Positions 34,662 through 43,894 are shown, numbered from the stretch's first letter. The stretch: 64,000 nucleotides of DNA from Thalassotalea atypica (GCF_030295975.1 NZ_AP027364.1:1860001-1924000); one strand, 5' to 3'. A program made the numbers and translations. The notes: generated by a model not told the origin, from the sequence alone.

Positions 34662-35861
34662 TTATTCCTTATTGAGTACTTGTTGAGTTTGTTCGGCGAT
34701 CACCCATTCTTCGTTCGTAGGGATAACTAAACAGGGGCGAGATGTTGGGCTAGCAATATTGCCAGATGCACCAAAGCGAGTGGCTTCGTTTTTCTCTTCA
34801 TCAAGATGAATATTTAACAGAGATAGCCTTTTAACGACTTGTGTTCTTACGAACGAAGAGTTTTCACCAATACCGCCGGTAAATACAAGTCCATCGAGAG
34901 ATTCTAACGCAGCGATGTAGCTGCTGATGGTTTTTGCAATACGATAACAGAACACCGATAAAGCAATGGTCGCTTGGGGATGATTATCTTTCAGGACTGC
35001 ATCTTCAAGTGCACGACAATCATTACTGAGCGACGATAACCCTTTTAGACCACTGTCTTTATTCAGTAATTGATTGAGCTGCTCAGCGGTATAACCTAAC
35101 TCCTGTTGCAAATGCAGCAACAGTCCAGGATCAATATCACCACTTCTGGTACCCATTGCTACACCTTCAAGTGGCGTTAGGCCCATACTGGTATCGACAC
35201 TTCGTCCATCTTTTATCGCACTGATACTACAGCCGTTGCCTAGATGGGCTGTAATTAAGTTTACTGCACTAAATTTCTTGTCTAGTATTTTTGCAGCCTC
35301 TTTAGCAACAAAATAGTGACTTGTGCCATGAAAACCATAACGTCTAATGCCATGCTTCGTATATAGTTCATAAGGTATCGCGTATAAAAATGCTTGTTCA
35401 GGCATGGTTTGATGAAAAGCGGTATCAAATACTGCAACCTGCGGTAGTTTTGGGAAGGCGGCTTGAGTTGCATCGACACCAATCAGGTTTGCAGGATTAT
35501 GGAGTGGTGCCAATGATGAAAGTTCCTCAATTTTTTCAATTACTTGGTCGTTAATTAGCGTGGGAGCAGAATAAACTTCTCCGCCATGCACGAACCTATG
35601 GCCTAAGGCAATAATACTTTGATCAAGCTGCTGCTCTTTCAAATAGGTTAATATATTTTCAATCGCTTTACGGTGATTGTGAGGGGCCACTAAGCCTGTT
35701 TTTGTTTTTTCACCATTTTTTTTGATGGTCAGCTGTGCTTCAGGCGTTCCTAAACATTCGGCAAGACCGGTTAAAATTGTGTGCTTTGTTGAAAGGCAAA
35801 TAAGTGAAAATTTAAGCGAAGAACTTCCGCAATTTATAACTAGAATTAATTGTTGATTCAT
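34662..35861 (-). CDS. ackA: Acetate kinase
   Basis: A 399-aa member of the acetate/sugar kinase fold. VINCGSSSLKFSLI is the N-terminal phosphate-binding signature, VAVFDTAFHQTMP and RRYGFHGTSH are catalytic blocks, and LVFTGGIGENS binds the nucleotide. It converts acetyl phosphate and ADP to acetate and ATP. It leads the ackA-pta operon and is divergent from yfbV, as in E. coli. Confidence 0.95.
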   Translation of the reverse strand: MNQQLILVINCGSSSLKFSLICLSTKHTILTGLAECLGTPEAQLTIKKNGEKTKTGLVAPHNHRKAIENILTYLKEQQLDQSIIALGHRFVHGGEVYSAPTLINDQVIEKIEELSSLAPLHNPANLIGVDATQAAFPKLPQVAVFDTAFHQTMPEQAFLYAIPYELYTKHGIRRYGFHGTSHYFVAKEAAKILDKKFSAVNLITAHLGNGCSISAIKDGRSVDTSMGLTPLEGVAMGTRSGDIDPGLLLHLQQELGYTAEQLNQLLNKDSGLKGLSSLSNDCRALEDAVLKDNHPQATIALSVFCYRIAKTISSYIAALESLDGLVFTGGIGENSSFVRTQVVKRLSLLNIHLDEEKNEATRFGASGNIASPTSRPCLVIPTNEEWVIAEQTQQVLNKE

Positions 35862-36049
35862 ATAGAAAAGGTGCTAAATCATTGATGCCCTAACTATAGC
35901 GCTAACTGTTCACAAAAGTATTGATGTAATGCAAATAAAATTACATATTTGCTTTAATTATGGCTTAATTGTGTATTGTGTTTACATATATAAATGGGTG
36001 TTACATCTTTAATTTGTAAAAAGCCACTAATTTGGTTTATTATTTCCAT

Positions 36050-36472
36050 ATGAATATAAGTGTTGTATCGCTCATTAAATTGGGTATGAACTATATGAAG
36101 TTGTGGCCAGAACGTGCTGAATTAGCAAATTTCTTCGCTGATTATCGCGCAGTGCAAATGAGCCGCTTCACCTATCGTTTTTTTCCAGGTTTAGCCCTTC
36201 TCACCGTCATAATGCCTTTAGGTTTAGGCTACACTGACCTAGTACCGCAAATGTTGGTATATGGTTTGTTCATTGGATCAATGCCGTTGCAAGCGTTTGT
36301 CATGTTGGGAGTGAAAGCAGATAAATTTTTACCTTCTGCTTTGGCAAGCTGGTATAAAGAAGGCGTGGCTAAATATATTCAACAGGGGGGTGATATTAAG
36401 CTGTCTGTTGATAAACCAAGGTACATTGATTTAGCCACATTATTGAATCTCTCCTATAAAAGCTCCTATTAG
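36050..36472 (+). CDS. yfbV: UPF0208 / DUF412 membrane protein YfbV
   Basis: A 140-aa inner-membrane protein with two central hydrophobic segments (FPGLALLTVIMPLGLGY and the following LVYGLFIGSMPLQAFVMLG). The block MKLWPERAELANFFADYRA and the end YIDLATLL match YfbV, which in E. coli helps insulate the Ter macrodomain from MatP. The ATG at 36050 lacks a strong ribosome site but gives the usual length. Its place beside ackA is conserved. Confidence 0.88.
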   Translation: MNISVVSLIKLGMNYMKLWPERAELANFFADYRAVQMSRFTYRFFPGLALLTVIMPLGLGYTDLVPQMLVYGLFIGSMPLQAFVMLGVKADKFLPSALASWYKEGVAKYIQQGGDIKLSVDKPRYIDLATLLNLSYKSSY

Positions 36473-36499
36473 CGCGCATAACGACAAGGTGTTTCGTAC

Positions 36500-37312
36500 T
36501 TAGTTCTCTTTTTTGAACAGTCTAATTAAAAAGTCTGCTTGACACGTAAATTTTGCCGTCTTGGCTATTTGCTGTTTAACCTCTTTGCTTGCTTTAAATG
36601 CAAAAGGTGTCATTGACAATAAATTTAAGGTGTCTTGGCCGCTTTCAATCATCATGGGATAAGAAAGTTGCTCTTGGTGCACTAATGTAAGATTTTCTAC
36701 AGGACATTTCTCGACATCGTGCGTTTGTGCCTGCTGATAAATTAAGGATTTTAATTCATACAGGTGTTGCTCCGCTGGGGTGACAGTCAGTAAATATCCC
36801 CCTTGACTTAAAACACGAGAAAATTCAATTTCAAGAATAGGTGCGTAAATCGATACAATCCAGCCAAAGAATTCACTGGTAAACGGGAGTTGTGACAAAG
36901 TGCCGACACTAAAGTCACATTGACGATATTTTTTTGCCGCTTTTTTAATGGCTTCTTTAGCAATATCAACGCCGTAAACTGCGCTGCTATGCATTTGTTG
37001 GTGGGTATAATAACCTTCACCACAGCCCGCATCTAATGTTGGCAAGTTATTGTCAGCGAACTCCATTTGTAACGCTGCTAATCGTTCGACCAATGGTTGA
37101 TAAAATCCTTTTTCCAAAAACTCTCTGCGAGCATTGACCATGGCTTTGTTATCACCTGGATTTTTTGAATGCTTGAACTGTACTGGCAATAAGTTTACAT
37201 AGCCTTCTTTGGCGATATCAAAGCTATGATTATTCGTGCACCTTAATGCGCCATGCGATGGCGAGAGTGGAGCTTCACACAGCGGACAAATATATTCAGG
37301 AGAATCGGTCAT
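36500..37312 (-). CDS. rlmA: 23S rRNA (guanine(745)-N1)-methyltransferase
   Basis: A 270-aa SAM-dependent enzyme. The N-terminal zinc site uses C9, C12, C25 and H29 (YICPLCEAP ... LRCTNNHSFD). The SAM-binding motif is LDAGCGEGYYT and motif IV-like WIVSIYAP follows. RlmA methylates G745 of 23S rRNA in Gram-negatives. It lies downstream of xthA beyond a terminator. Confidence 0.92.
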   Translation of the reverse strand: MTDSPEYICPLCEAPLSPSHGALRCTNNHSFDIAKEGYVNLLPVQFKHSKNPGDNKAMVNARREFLEKGFYQPLVERLAALQMEFADNNLPTLDAGCGEGYYTHQQMHSSAVYGVDIAKEAIKKAAKKYRQCDFSVGTLSQLPFTSEFFGWIVSIYAPILEIEFSRVLSQGGYLLTVTPAEQHLYELKSLIYQQAQTHDVEKCPVENLTLVHQEQLSYPMMIESGQDTLNLLSMTPFAFKASKEVKQQIAKTAKFTCQADFLIRLFKKEN

Positions 37313-37322
37313 TTTTATAAAT

Positions 37323-37346
37323 AGACTTGCCCTCTAGGGCAAGTCT
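37323..37346 (-). terminator. Terminator between xthA and rlmA
   Basis: GACTTGCCCT and AGGGCAAGTC pair around CT with an extra A-T pair. It follows the xthA stop (37375) by 28 bases on the minus strand and lies just before the rlmA start at 37312. Confidence 0.75.
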
Positions 37347-37374
37347 TTTCCAGTTTACGTTATCAACAAAGGGA

Positions 37375-38181
37375 TTATTTAAAGGTAGACCAAATAGGGG
37401 CGTGATCAGAAGGCTTTTCAATACCTCTTAATTCATAATCTACATCGGCTTCAACACAACAGGTGGCCATTTCTTCAGTGGCTAGGATGACATCAATTCG
37501 CAGTCCACGGTTATCAACAAATCCTTTTGAGCGGTAATCAAACCACGAGTAGCGCTCTGTGCGAGCGGGGTGAAGCTCTCTAAACGTATCTTTAAAGCCC
37601 CAGTCCATTAGCGTTTTCAACCATTCACGCTCTTCCGGTTGAAAGCTACATTTACCGGTTTTTAACCAACGTTTACGGTTTACATTACCAATACCTATAT
37701 CCAAATCAGTGGGGGAAATATTGATATCGCCCATGACTACAACATGTTCATTATTTTGGTGATGATCGTTTAAATAAGTCATTAAGTCTTTATAAAATTG
37801 GCGTTTGTATGGATATTTGGTCTCGTGTGAAATGTTATCCCCTTGTGGAAAATAGCCATTGAGCACGGTGACTTTTTCGCCAGCATCGTTAGTAGTCTCA
37901 ACCATGATCATACGCTTTTGATGTTCTTCGTTGTCGGTAGGGAACCCTTTGCGAACAACATCGGCTGGCTTTTTGGTTAACATGGCGACGCCGTAATGTG
38001 CTTTTTGACCATGAAAATAGACATTGTAACCCATCGCCTCGACATCGGCGACAGGAAACATTTCATCATGTACTTTAATTTCCTGTAAGCCGATCACATC
38101 TGGTTGGTGTTTGTCAATAATGGCTTGAAGTTGATGAAGTCTTGCTCGCAATCCGTTGATATTAAATGAGATTATTTTCAT
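37375..38181 (-). CDS. xthA: Exodeoxyribonuclease III
   Basis: A 268-aa nuclease for base-excision repair (AP endonuclease and 3'-5' exonuclease). [18 protein letters not shown] is the standard opening; GLQEIKV holds the metal-binding glutamate; [14 protein letters not shown] and the terminal SDHAPIW carry catalytic residues. The ATG at 38181 gives the exact length of the E. coli enzyme; the longer frame upstream is not supported by homologues. Confidence 0.94.
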   Translation of the reverse strand: MKIISFNINGLRARLHQLQAIIDKHQPDVIGLQEIKVHDEMFPVADVEAMGYNVYFHGQKAHYGVAMLTKKPADVVRKGFPTDNEEHQKRMIMVETTNDAGEKVTVLNGYFPQGDNISHETKYPYKRQFYKDLMTYLNDHHQNNEHVVVMGDINISPTDLDIGIGNVNRKRWLKTGKCSFQPEEREWLKTLMDWGFKDTFRELHPARTERYSWFDYRSKGFVDNRGLRIDVILATEEMATCCVEADVDYELRGIEKPSDHAPIWSTFK

Positions 38182-38364
38182 AGTGTTAGTGAATTCCAAA
38201 AGAATAATGCATTGATTATTTGGTGTAGTTTTTATCGTATTAAACATTTGTTGGCTATCAACCAATAGAAAATTATTTCTAATAAATGTTTCGCACAGTT
38301 TTATGTTGCAAATAATAGCACTAAGTACAAAGCAGCAAAACGAGAAATAGAGGTTTACACGCTT

Positions 38365-39573
38365 TTATTCTTTCTTTGTGTGAGCAATGAATAACAAGGT
38401 ACTTATAAAAGCCAACAATGCACCGAAACTGATTGACCATCGCGTATCAATGATGGCGATGACGCTGCCAGCTAATGCAATAATGACATTTGCTAATGAG
38501 AAAGTGGTAGTAACGAGACCCATTAACTGGCCTTGCCCTAATTCACTGTACCTGTCTGAGATATATACAGGAATAAAGCCATTAAATACGGCAATGCACA
38601 CTCCAACTAGGGCGTAGTATGGCCAAATAAATTGTCCGGGAATAAAATTATGGAGCACAAGGGCACTCGTCAATAGCGAAAGACCGATGATAGAGCCATT
38701 AACCAGCCCCCAATGTTGCTTTATCTTAGTGACCCCATAAATGCTGGTGATGATCATAAATGTGGTGAGCACCGCCGTGATCATGCCAATTTGTGGGCTG
38801 GTAAAATGAAATTGCTCTGCCAGTAATAACGGGTAAAATTCGTAGTAGGCGTTTAGCCCTAATGTGGCTAGCAAGTAGATCAAGAAAATTGATTTCAAAT
38901 CACTGTGATTAAGTAGCAAAAATGAGTTCTGTTTACTGATTAATCTAAGAATGCTGCTGTTTCCTGCTATTTTTTTACTTTCGGTAGGCAATAACCACCA
39001 AATACTTAACAAAGCGCAAAATGTAATTACAACTGCAATCATAAAAACAAACTCGATCCCAAAGGGTTGTAATAACCCTCCGAGTAGTGGCCCAAGTAGC
39101 CAACCTGCGTAGCCTGTCGCATTAATTAAGCTAAAGGTACGAACCTTATCGAGTGTTGGTGATAAGTCGACAGCAATCGCTTTTGCAACACTGATATTAC
39201 CCTCACAAAAACCCGTAATAAACCGTGTAAGAATGAGTAATGGAAAAGAATCATAAACAAAAGCAAAAACAGAGCCTATATAACCTAGAGCGCTAAAAAA
39301 CAAAGTTGTTAATAGCGTTGTTTTCCTACCCCAAATATCTGAAGCCGCACCGATAATAGCACTGCCAAATAATACGCCAAGTGGGTATACAGCAAGTACT
39401 ATACCCAACAATAATTTTGGTGGTAGCCCTAGGTATTGCGTAAGTGGCGTGTACTCATGAATAAAGTAAGGTGCAAGTATCGGGTAGGGCAAAGAAATAC
39501 CGATGCAGCTTAATAATACGGCACACATGGCGGCGGTTAATGATTTCTTCGCTTGAATTATGTCAGGACTCAT
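38365..39573 (-). CDS. MFS transporter, TetA/multidrug type
   Basis: A 402-aa inner-membrane carrier with about 12 hydrophobic segments. The loop 2-3 signature IIGAASDIWGRKTTLL and the helix-4/5 stretch LTRFITGFCEGNISVAKA place it in the drug:proton antiporter group. It is divergent from the response regulator gene across 293 bases that contain RstA-like sites, so it might be a target of that system. Substrate unknown. Confidence 0.83.
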   Translation of the reverse strand: MSPDIIQAKKSLTAAMCAVLLSCIGISLPYPILAPYFIHEYTPLTQYLGLPPKLLLGIVLAVYPLGVLFGSAIIGAASDIWGRKTTLLTTLFFSALGYIGSVFAFVYDSFPLLILTRFITGFCEGNISVAKAIAVDLSPTLDKVRTFSLINATGYAGWLLGPLLGGLLQPFGIEFVFMIAVVITFCALLSIWWLLPTESKKIAGNSSILRLISKQNSFLLLNHSDLKSIFLIYLLATLGLNAYYEFYPLLLAEQFHFTSPQIGMITAVLTTFMIITSIYGVTKIKQHWGLVNGSIIGLSLLTSALVLHNFIPGQFIWPYYALVGVCIAVFNGFIPVYISDRYSELGQGQLMGLVTTTFSLANVIIALAGSVIAIIDTRWSISFGALLAFISTLLFIAHTKKE

Positions 39574-39650
39574 TTTTTTAATTTCTTAGGTATCGCATTG
39601 TTTTATATAAATAATGTGACTAATTGTGATAATGAACTACATTTATAAGA

Positions 39651-39664
39651 TGTAACATTATGTA
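39651..39664. promoter_or_regulatory. RstA-box-like site
   Basis: TGTAACATTATGTA differs at one position from TGTAACNANATGTA, the reverse complement of the E. coli RstA box TACATNTNGTTACA. It lies 203 bases before the RstA-like gene and 78 from the divergent MFS start. Confidence 0.5.
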
Positions 39665-39672
39665 TTATTGCA

Positions 39673-39698
39673 GTAACAGGTTGTAGTAACAGTTGTTA
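39673..39698 (+). promoter_or_regulatory. Tandem 13-bp direct repeats starting GTAACAG
   Basis: GTAACAGGTTGTA (39673-39685) and GTAACAGTTGTTA (39686-39698) abut; a further TTGTAAC follows at 39704-39710. OmpR-type regulators bind such direct repeats. They lie between the RstA-like site and the response regulator gene. Confidence 0.45.
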
Positions 39699-39866
39699 AA
39701 CATTTGTAACTTCTTTAAGCTTGTTAACCAGATACAAGTTAAACACACTTTGTTGGCTAGCGTTACACGGCTATACTCACTAAACACAATCGAAGTGTTT
39801 TACAGGTTGATAAGTTCAACGCTAACAAGCCTAAAATGAATACTACAATTACCTGGGAGAAATGTG

Positions 39867-40583
39867 ATGCCTGAGAATATGTCATCAGTTAAGAAAATTT
39901 TATTAGTTGAAGATGATCGACAGTTATCTGATCTAGTGACTGACTTTTTGTCAACGGAAGGTTTTCACGTAAAACAAGAGTTTCGTGGAGATACTGTAGC
40001 AAAACGCATAGAAACATTTTCACCGGATCTAATCATCCTAGATGTGATGCTGCCGGGTAAAGATGGCTTTGCTGTTTGTAGAGATATTCGCCCTACGTTT
40101 AGTGGACCTATATTAATGTTAACCGCCAAAGGTACCGACTTTGATCAAGTGCTTGGGTTAGAGATCGGTGCTGATGATTACGTTATTAAACCGGTTGAAC
40201 CACGCGTATTGCTAGCACGAGTATCTGCGTTATTGCGCCGTGGCGAACTGCCTCAAGACAGTAAAGAAAAGGCAGAAATACATTGTGGTGAGTTGTCGAT
40301 TAACCGTGGTTCTAGACACGTAACCTTGCATGGTGAAAACATTGAATTGACCAGCCAAGAATTTGATTTATTGTGGTTATTGGCTAGTCGCTCCGGTGAA
40401 GTGCAAAATAGAGATTATATCTATAAAGCGGTAGTAGGTCGTGAATACGACGGCATGGATAGAAGTGTCGATGTGCGTATTTCTCGATTACGTAAAAAGC
40501 TACATGACAGCAATGAAACACCGTTTAGAATTAAGACGATTTGGGGACAAGGATACTTGTTCGTGCCAGACGCTTGGAGTTAA
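39867..40583 (+). CDS. OmpR-family response regulator, RstA-like
   Basis: A 238-aa regulator: receiver domain residues about 8-120 with LLVEDD, the phospho-accepting aspartate in IILDVMLPGKDGF and the lysine in YVIKPVEP; C-terminal winged helix from about 135 (LTSQEFDLLWLLASRSGEV, RLRKKL, TIWGQGYLF). MLPGKDG-CRDIR and the flanking pattern resemble RstA. ATG 39867 follows GGGAG by seven bases. A terminator-like hairpin separates it from the histidine kinase gene 92 bases downstream. Confidence 0.88.
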   Translation: MPENMSSVKKILLVEDDRQLSDLVTDFLSTEGFHVKQEFRGDTVAKRIETFSPDLIILDVMLPGKDGFAVCRDIRPTFSGPILMLTAKGTDFDQVLGLEIGADDYVIKPVEPRVLLARVSALLRRGELPQDSKEKAEIHCGELSINRGSRHVTLHGENIELTSQEFDLLWLLASRSGEVQNRDYIYKAVVGREYDGMDRSVDVRISRLRKKLHDSNETPFRIKTIWGQGYLFVPDAWS

Positions 40584-40604
40584 CAATTTACTCCTATTAA
40601 ATAT

Positions 40605-40637
40605 AACGCCTTAACTATATAGTTGAGGCGTTTTTTT
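40605..40637 (+). terminator. Terminator between the response regulator and kinase genes
   Basis: AACGCCTTAACT pairs with AGTTGAGGCGTT (one G-U pair) around ATAT, followed by seven T (40631-40637). It would limit read-through from the regulator into the kinase gene. Confidence 0.85.
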
Positions 40638-40675
40638 ATCGGTAAACAATTTTAGGTCACTTGAAGAAATTTGTT

Positions 40676-41968
40676 ATGAAGCTAGGTCGATCATTTTTAG
40701 GTCTGTATTCGTCATTTTTAATTATATTTATCATCGCAGGGTGGTTGTTAGATGAAGTATGGCGAGGGTATTTAAAGCAAGATATTGATTCTTACACTGG
40801 CTACAAAACTCTGTTGCATGCGTTATCCGACTATGCTGCGAGAAACCCATATGATGAGTGGGATACTATAATTGAAGGAGCCGCTAAGAAATACAACTTA
40901 CCATTAACTTTAGGTGATGTAGGCGACTTTGATGAAAACCATTTTGCTGAAAGAGAGCAAATTGAAAGCGGTAATACAGTTGTTCATTATGATGATGATT
41001 CGGTCATTTTACTCCATGCAATAGGGGACTCAAACAAGCTACTTGCTCTCGGCCCAACTAAAATGCCAACGAGACCCAGGGTAGAAGCAGTTATGAGGGC
41101 GGTAATATTAAGTGTGATAGCCTTACTAATCTTGATCTTATTGTGGCCTATAACTCGGGATTTAGACCGCTTAAAAGCTGCCGCAACGGCATTTGGTACA
41201 GGGGATCTCAAAGCAAGAGCCGGCACCCCTAAATCAGCCATGCTTGGTGCAACCATCAATGCATTCAATATGATGGCAAGTCATATAAAACGTTTAGTTG
41301 ATGCGCATAAAGAACTAACCAACGCTGTTTCCCATGAATTAAGGACACCACTTGCACGCTCAAAATTTGCGATTCAAATCTTAGAGGGTATTGATGATAG
41401 GGAAAAACAAGAAAAGTACTTACAACAAATAAAGTCTGATATTCATGAGCTAGAAGAATTAATTAATGAGATGTTGGTATACGCATCATTTGACAGCGAT
41501 AAACCGGCAATAAATATTTCGCGTCATTCTGTTAAATCCATTATTGATAATCAGCTTGCTCAGCACAGTAATTTTATTGACCAAATTGAAGTGGAGATTC
41601 AAAGCGGCGATTTTGAGGTTAATTGTGATAGTCACTTTATTGAACGGGCAGTCAGTAATTATATTACCAATGCCATTAAATACGGTGGTGATAAGGTCCT
41701 CATTGAGGCGAAGTATGACAATGAATATGCCACTTTAGTTGTGCATGATAATGGGCCAGGTGTTGGGAAAGAATTCAAAGAGATTGCTTTTGATGCATTT
41801 TCACGTGCAGAGTCCAGTCGAAATAAAGAAACTGGCGGCTTTGGTTTAGGGCTTGCGATCGTGCAACGTGTAATGGAATGGCATGAAGGCTTAGCCTTTG
41901 TCGGCGATAGTTCATTGGGTGGAGCAGAATTTGGCCTTAAGTGGCCAAAAGATTTAGAAAATACTTAG
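40676..41968 (+). CDS. Sensor histidine kinase, RstB-like
   Basis: A 430-aa membrane kinase. One membrane helix lies near the start (LYSSFLIIFIIAGWLL), then a periplasmic domain of about 110 residues, a second helix (VILSVIALLILILLWPI), a HAMP region, the H-box NAVSHELRTPLARSKF, the N-box SNYITNAIKYGG, DNGPGVG and GFGLGLAIV. The family and the partner upstream suggest RstB. A TTG at 40661 after AGG is an alternative start adding five residues. It is probably transcribed partly from its own promoter, given the hairpin upstream. Confidence 0.88.
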   Translation: MKLGRSFLGLYSSFLIIFIIAGWLLDEVWRGYLKQDIDSYTGYKTLLHALSDYAARNPYDEWDTIIEGAAKKYNLPLTLGDVGDFDENHFAEREQIESGNTVVHYDDDSVILLHAIGDSNKLLALGPTKMPTRPRVEAVMRAVILSVIALLILILLWPITRDLDRLKAAATAFGTGDLKARAGTPKSAMLGATINAFNMMASHIKRLVDAHKELTNAVSHELRTPLARSKFAIQILEGIDDREKQEKYLQQIKSDIHELEELINEMLVYASFDSDKPAINISRHSVKSIIDNQLAQHSNFIDQIEVEIQSGDFEVNCDSHFIERAVSNYITNAIKYGGDKVLIEAKYDNEYATLVVHDNGPGVGKEFKEIAFDAFSRAESSRNKETGGFGLGLAIVQRVMEWHEGLAFVGDSSLGGAEFGLKWPKDLENT

Positions 41969-42035
41969 ATAAAATTTCTAAAGAAAAATCACGGACTTCC
42001 GATAAAGGACTGTAGTACTTAAGTAAGGCAGTCCT

Positions 42036-42548
42036 TTGGTCAAAAATAATCTTCTGATTCATGAATTACAGCTTGGTGAAACACTTAATAAGTGTATTCA
42101 TAGTAAAAGGCGTGCTGATTTTTCTTTGATGTTAGCAATGCTAGTGGAAGATGCCCGAGAATTTAGCCAGTTCAAAACTCCTCTAACACAGGACTCAACA
42201 ACAGACTGCACTGAACAGCAGCTAAGAAAACAATTCGAATTACCGGATAAAGAACCATTGTCATTAACTGATTTTGCACAAATTAGCCATTTTAACCAGG
42301 CCAGTCAGCTCAGTGAAAAACAATTATTTGTAATGAAACTTAATGACGCACTGTCACCTAAGCCTCTGTGCTTTAGAGACGATAAACATTTCATAGAAAC
42401 TAATATTAAATCGAATACTTCATTATATTGTCAGCACAAGCTTGAGGCCGATGACGAAAAAGCAGTCAGACGTGAGGCCTTTAACGCGAATGAATGGTTA
42501 AAGTCGGTAAAAAATACTCGCGTTCAATCTATTATTGCAACAGCATAA
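42036..42548 (+). CDS. VC2046/SO_2500 family protein
   Basis: A 170-aa soluble protein of a family restricted to marine gammaproteobacteria and their relatives; the pattern IHELQLGETLNKCIHSKRRADFSLMLAMLVEDAREF, quoted here by its ends (HELQLG and KRRADFSLMLAML), is its hallmark, with a C-terminal NANEWLKSV. The start is a TTG with AAGG seven bases upstream; no ATG occurs before residue 32, inside the conserved block. Function unknown. Confidence 0.78.
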   Translation: MVKNNLLIHELQLGETLNKCIHSKRRADFSLMLAMLVEDAREFSQFKTPLTQDSTTDCTEQQLRKQFELPDKEPLSLTDFAQISHFNQASQLSEKQLFVMKLNDALSPKPLCFRDDKHFIETNIKSNTSLYCQHKLEADDEKAVRREAFNANEWLKSVKNTRVQSIIATA

Positions 42549-42596
42549 TACCAAATTTAATAGTTCTACGATTAACAATAATGATTCGAAAAGATA

Positions 42597-43061
42597 CTAA
42601 TTGGCACAACATTTCTTGAATTTTTTGTTGCTACCACAGGGGCATACATCATTACGAGAAATAGTCCCAATTTTATCATTGATAAGAATATCACCATCAA
42701 TATATTTAAGCTGACCTTGCTCTTGCTGAAACCTTGAGTGTTCCTTAAATTCGTGCAGTGTATTGCCTATTAGAAAATAGGCTGAGAACTCAACCGTTGC
42801 AGGTATTGAATTTTCATCTGAATGATGAATGATCAGCTTTACCCACTTTTGTTCTTGGGCCGAGTGCGCCAGTTCTTCAACACTTAGGTTCAGCTGTTGC
42901 TTTGCGCCGTATGTTTGCAAGACATAATCATAGTTTTTTAATACGTACGCGCTATAACGTGAACGCATAAGTTTTTCTGCTTGTACTGCGCTTTTATCTT
43001 TATTGTGAAAAATAGAACAGCAATCAGTATACGAGCCACCAGAGCCGCAAGGACAAAGCAT
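42597..43061 (-). CDS. YchJ family protein with two SEC-C motifs
   Basis: A 154-aa protein. The N-terminal MLCPCGSGGSYTDCC and the C-terminal NDVCPCGSNKKFKKCC are both SEC-C-type zinc-binding motifs; between them is the YchJ middle domain (LMRSRYSAYVLKNYDYVLQTY, WVKLIIH, FSAYF). Found widely in proteobacteria, role unknown. It lies 52 bases after the SulA-like gene on the same strand. Confidence 0.9.
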   Translation of the reverse strand: MLCPCGSGGSYTDCCSIFHNKDKSAVQAEKLMRSRYSAYVLKNYDYVLQTYGAKQQLNLSVEELAHSAQEQKWVKLIIHHSDENSIPATVEFSAYFLIGNTLHEFKEHSRFQQEQGQLKYIDGDILINDKIGTISRNDVCPCGSNKKFKKCCAN

Positions 43062-43113
43062 TATTAATTTCTTTCATCAATATTTTGGCAAAATAGTAAT
43101 GCATGTCAGGCCT

Positions 43114-43539
43114 TTAATGCAATTGATTTGAATGATTAAGCAAAATACACTTTGTTTTCCCTTTGCGTGCACTGGCAGATAATTTTGAAATTTCCTCTTG
43201 CTCAAACATGGCATCGCATAAAATAACTGCGGAACAGTTTCCTGAACAAAGCGCCTTTTCTATCGCTGCAATGTCTACTTTAACTTTGTGAGAATTTAAC
43301 AAGAGTAGTTTGGATTTATCAACACTTGTATGGCTCACTTTTCTTAGTGAATTCACTTGTGGATCTACCATCAAAATCCACTTGTTACTTTTATCGTGTT
43401 TTTGACATAGCTGAGCGTATTCGTTTGACAATTTTTGACTTTGCTTAACTTCCTTTACGTCAATCCATGGTTCAAGTGTGTCGACGTTATTAACGTGTTC
43501 AAATAAAGAATTATCTATAGTAGTTGCTGTACGGTTCAT
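43114..43539 (-). CDS. sulA: SulA-like SOS cell-division inhibitor
   Basis: A 141-aa protein whose C-terminal two thirds follow the SulA/RecA-like pattern: KWILMVDPQVNSLRKVSHTSV, LLLLNSHKVKVDIAAIEKAL, SGNCSAVILCD, then EEISKLSASARKGKTKCILL. SulA blocks FtsZ polymerisation during DNA damage. Identity to E. coli SulA is low, so the call rests also on the perfect LexA box 20-odd bases upstream. ATG 43539 is chosen for AAGG eight bases before it; the frame further upstream would cover the LexA box. Confidence 0.75.
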   Translation of the reverse strand: MNRTATTIDNSLFEHVNNVDTLEPWIDVKEVKQSQKLSNEYAQLCQKHDKSNKWILMVDPQVNSLRKVSHTSVDKSKLLLLNSHKVKVDIAAIEKALCSGNCSAVILCDAMFEQEEISKLSASARKGKTKCILLNHSNQLH

Positions 43540-43559
43540 TTTTATTGCCTTTTTAATTG

Positions 43560-43579
43560 TGCTGTATGTATGTACAGTA
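43560..43579 (-). promoter_or_regulatory. LexA (SOS) box
   Basis: CTGTATGTATGTACAG with flanking T and TA fits the consensus TACTGT-N8-ACAGTA closely. It is 20 bases upstream of the sulA-like start, where it would block the promoter. Confidence 0.85.
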
Positions 43580-43688
43580 CTTTGTGTTTTGATATAATGC
43601 AAGTACAAATTTCAAACTGGTTATTAATTCTATTTAGACTATAGTTAGGGGTTCAGGATAATGTAATTGGCAATAGGGAAGTATGCTT

Positions 43689-43886
43689 ATGTCACATGAA
43701 GTCAGTTTTGGAAACAGGGTGAGCCAGGTTAAAAATTCATTGGATCAACTTCAAAATAGTTTATTTGAAGATGAGTGCTCTGATGAATCTATGATGAGGC
43801 TCAGTAAAGCGCTAAATGATATAAATGAAGAAGTGATGTTGCTTAAAAATATGATGCAGCTTGGACGATCATCAGACTCTATTTGA
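43689..43886 (+). CDS. Small helical protein of unknown function (65 aa)
   Basis: I do not recognise this protein. It is acidic and reads as a coiled helix pair (VSQVKNSLDQLQNSLFEDE and LSKALNDINEEVMLLKNMM). GGGAAG lies eight bases before ATG 43689; ATG 43683 is nearly inside that site. A perfect terminator follows the stop, which supports a real gene. Its promoter would lie next to that of the SOS gene, divergently. Confidence 0.6.
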   Translation: MSHEVSFGNRVSQVKNSLDQLQNSLFEDECSDESMMRLSKALNDINEEVMLLKNMMQLGRSSDSI

Positions 43887-43894
43887 TAAAGTGT

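Noticed and set aside
42036-42548. Later ATG start (residue 32) for the VC2046-type protein
   Set aside because: It would remove the most conserved N-terminal block; the TTG with an AAGG site is better.
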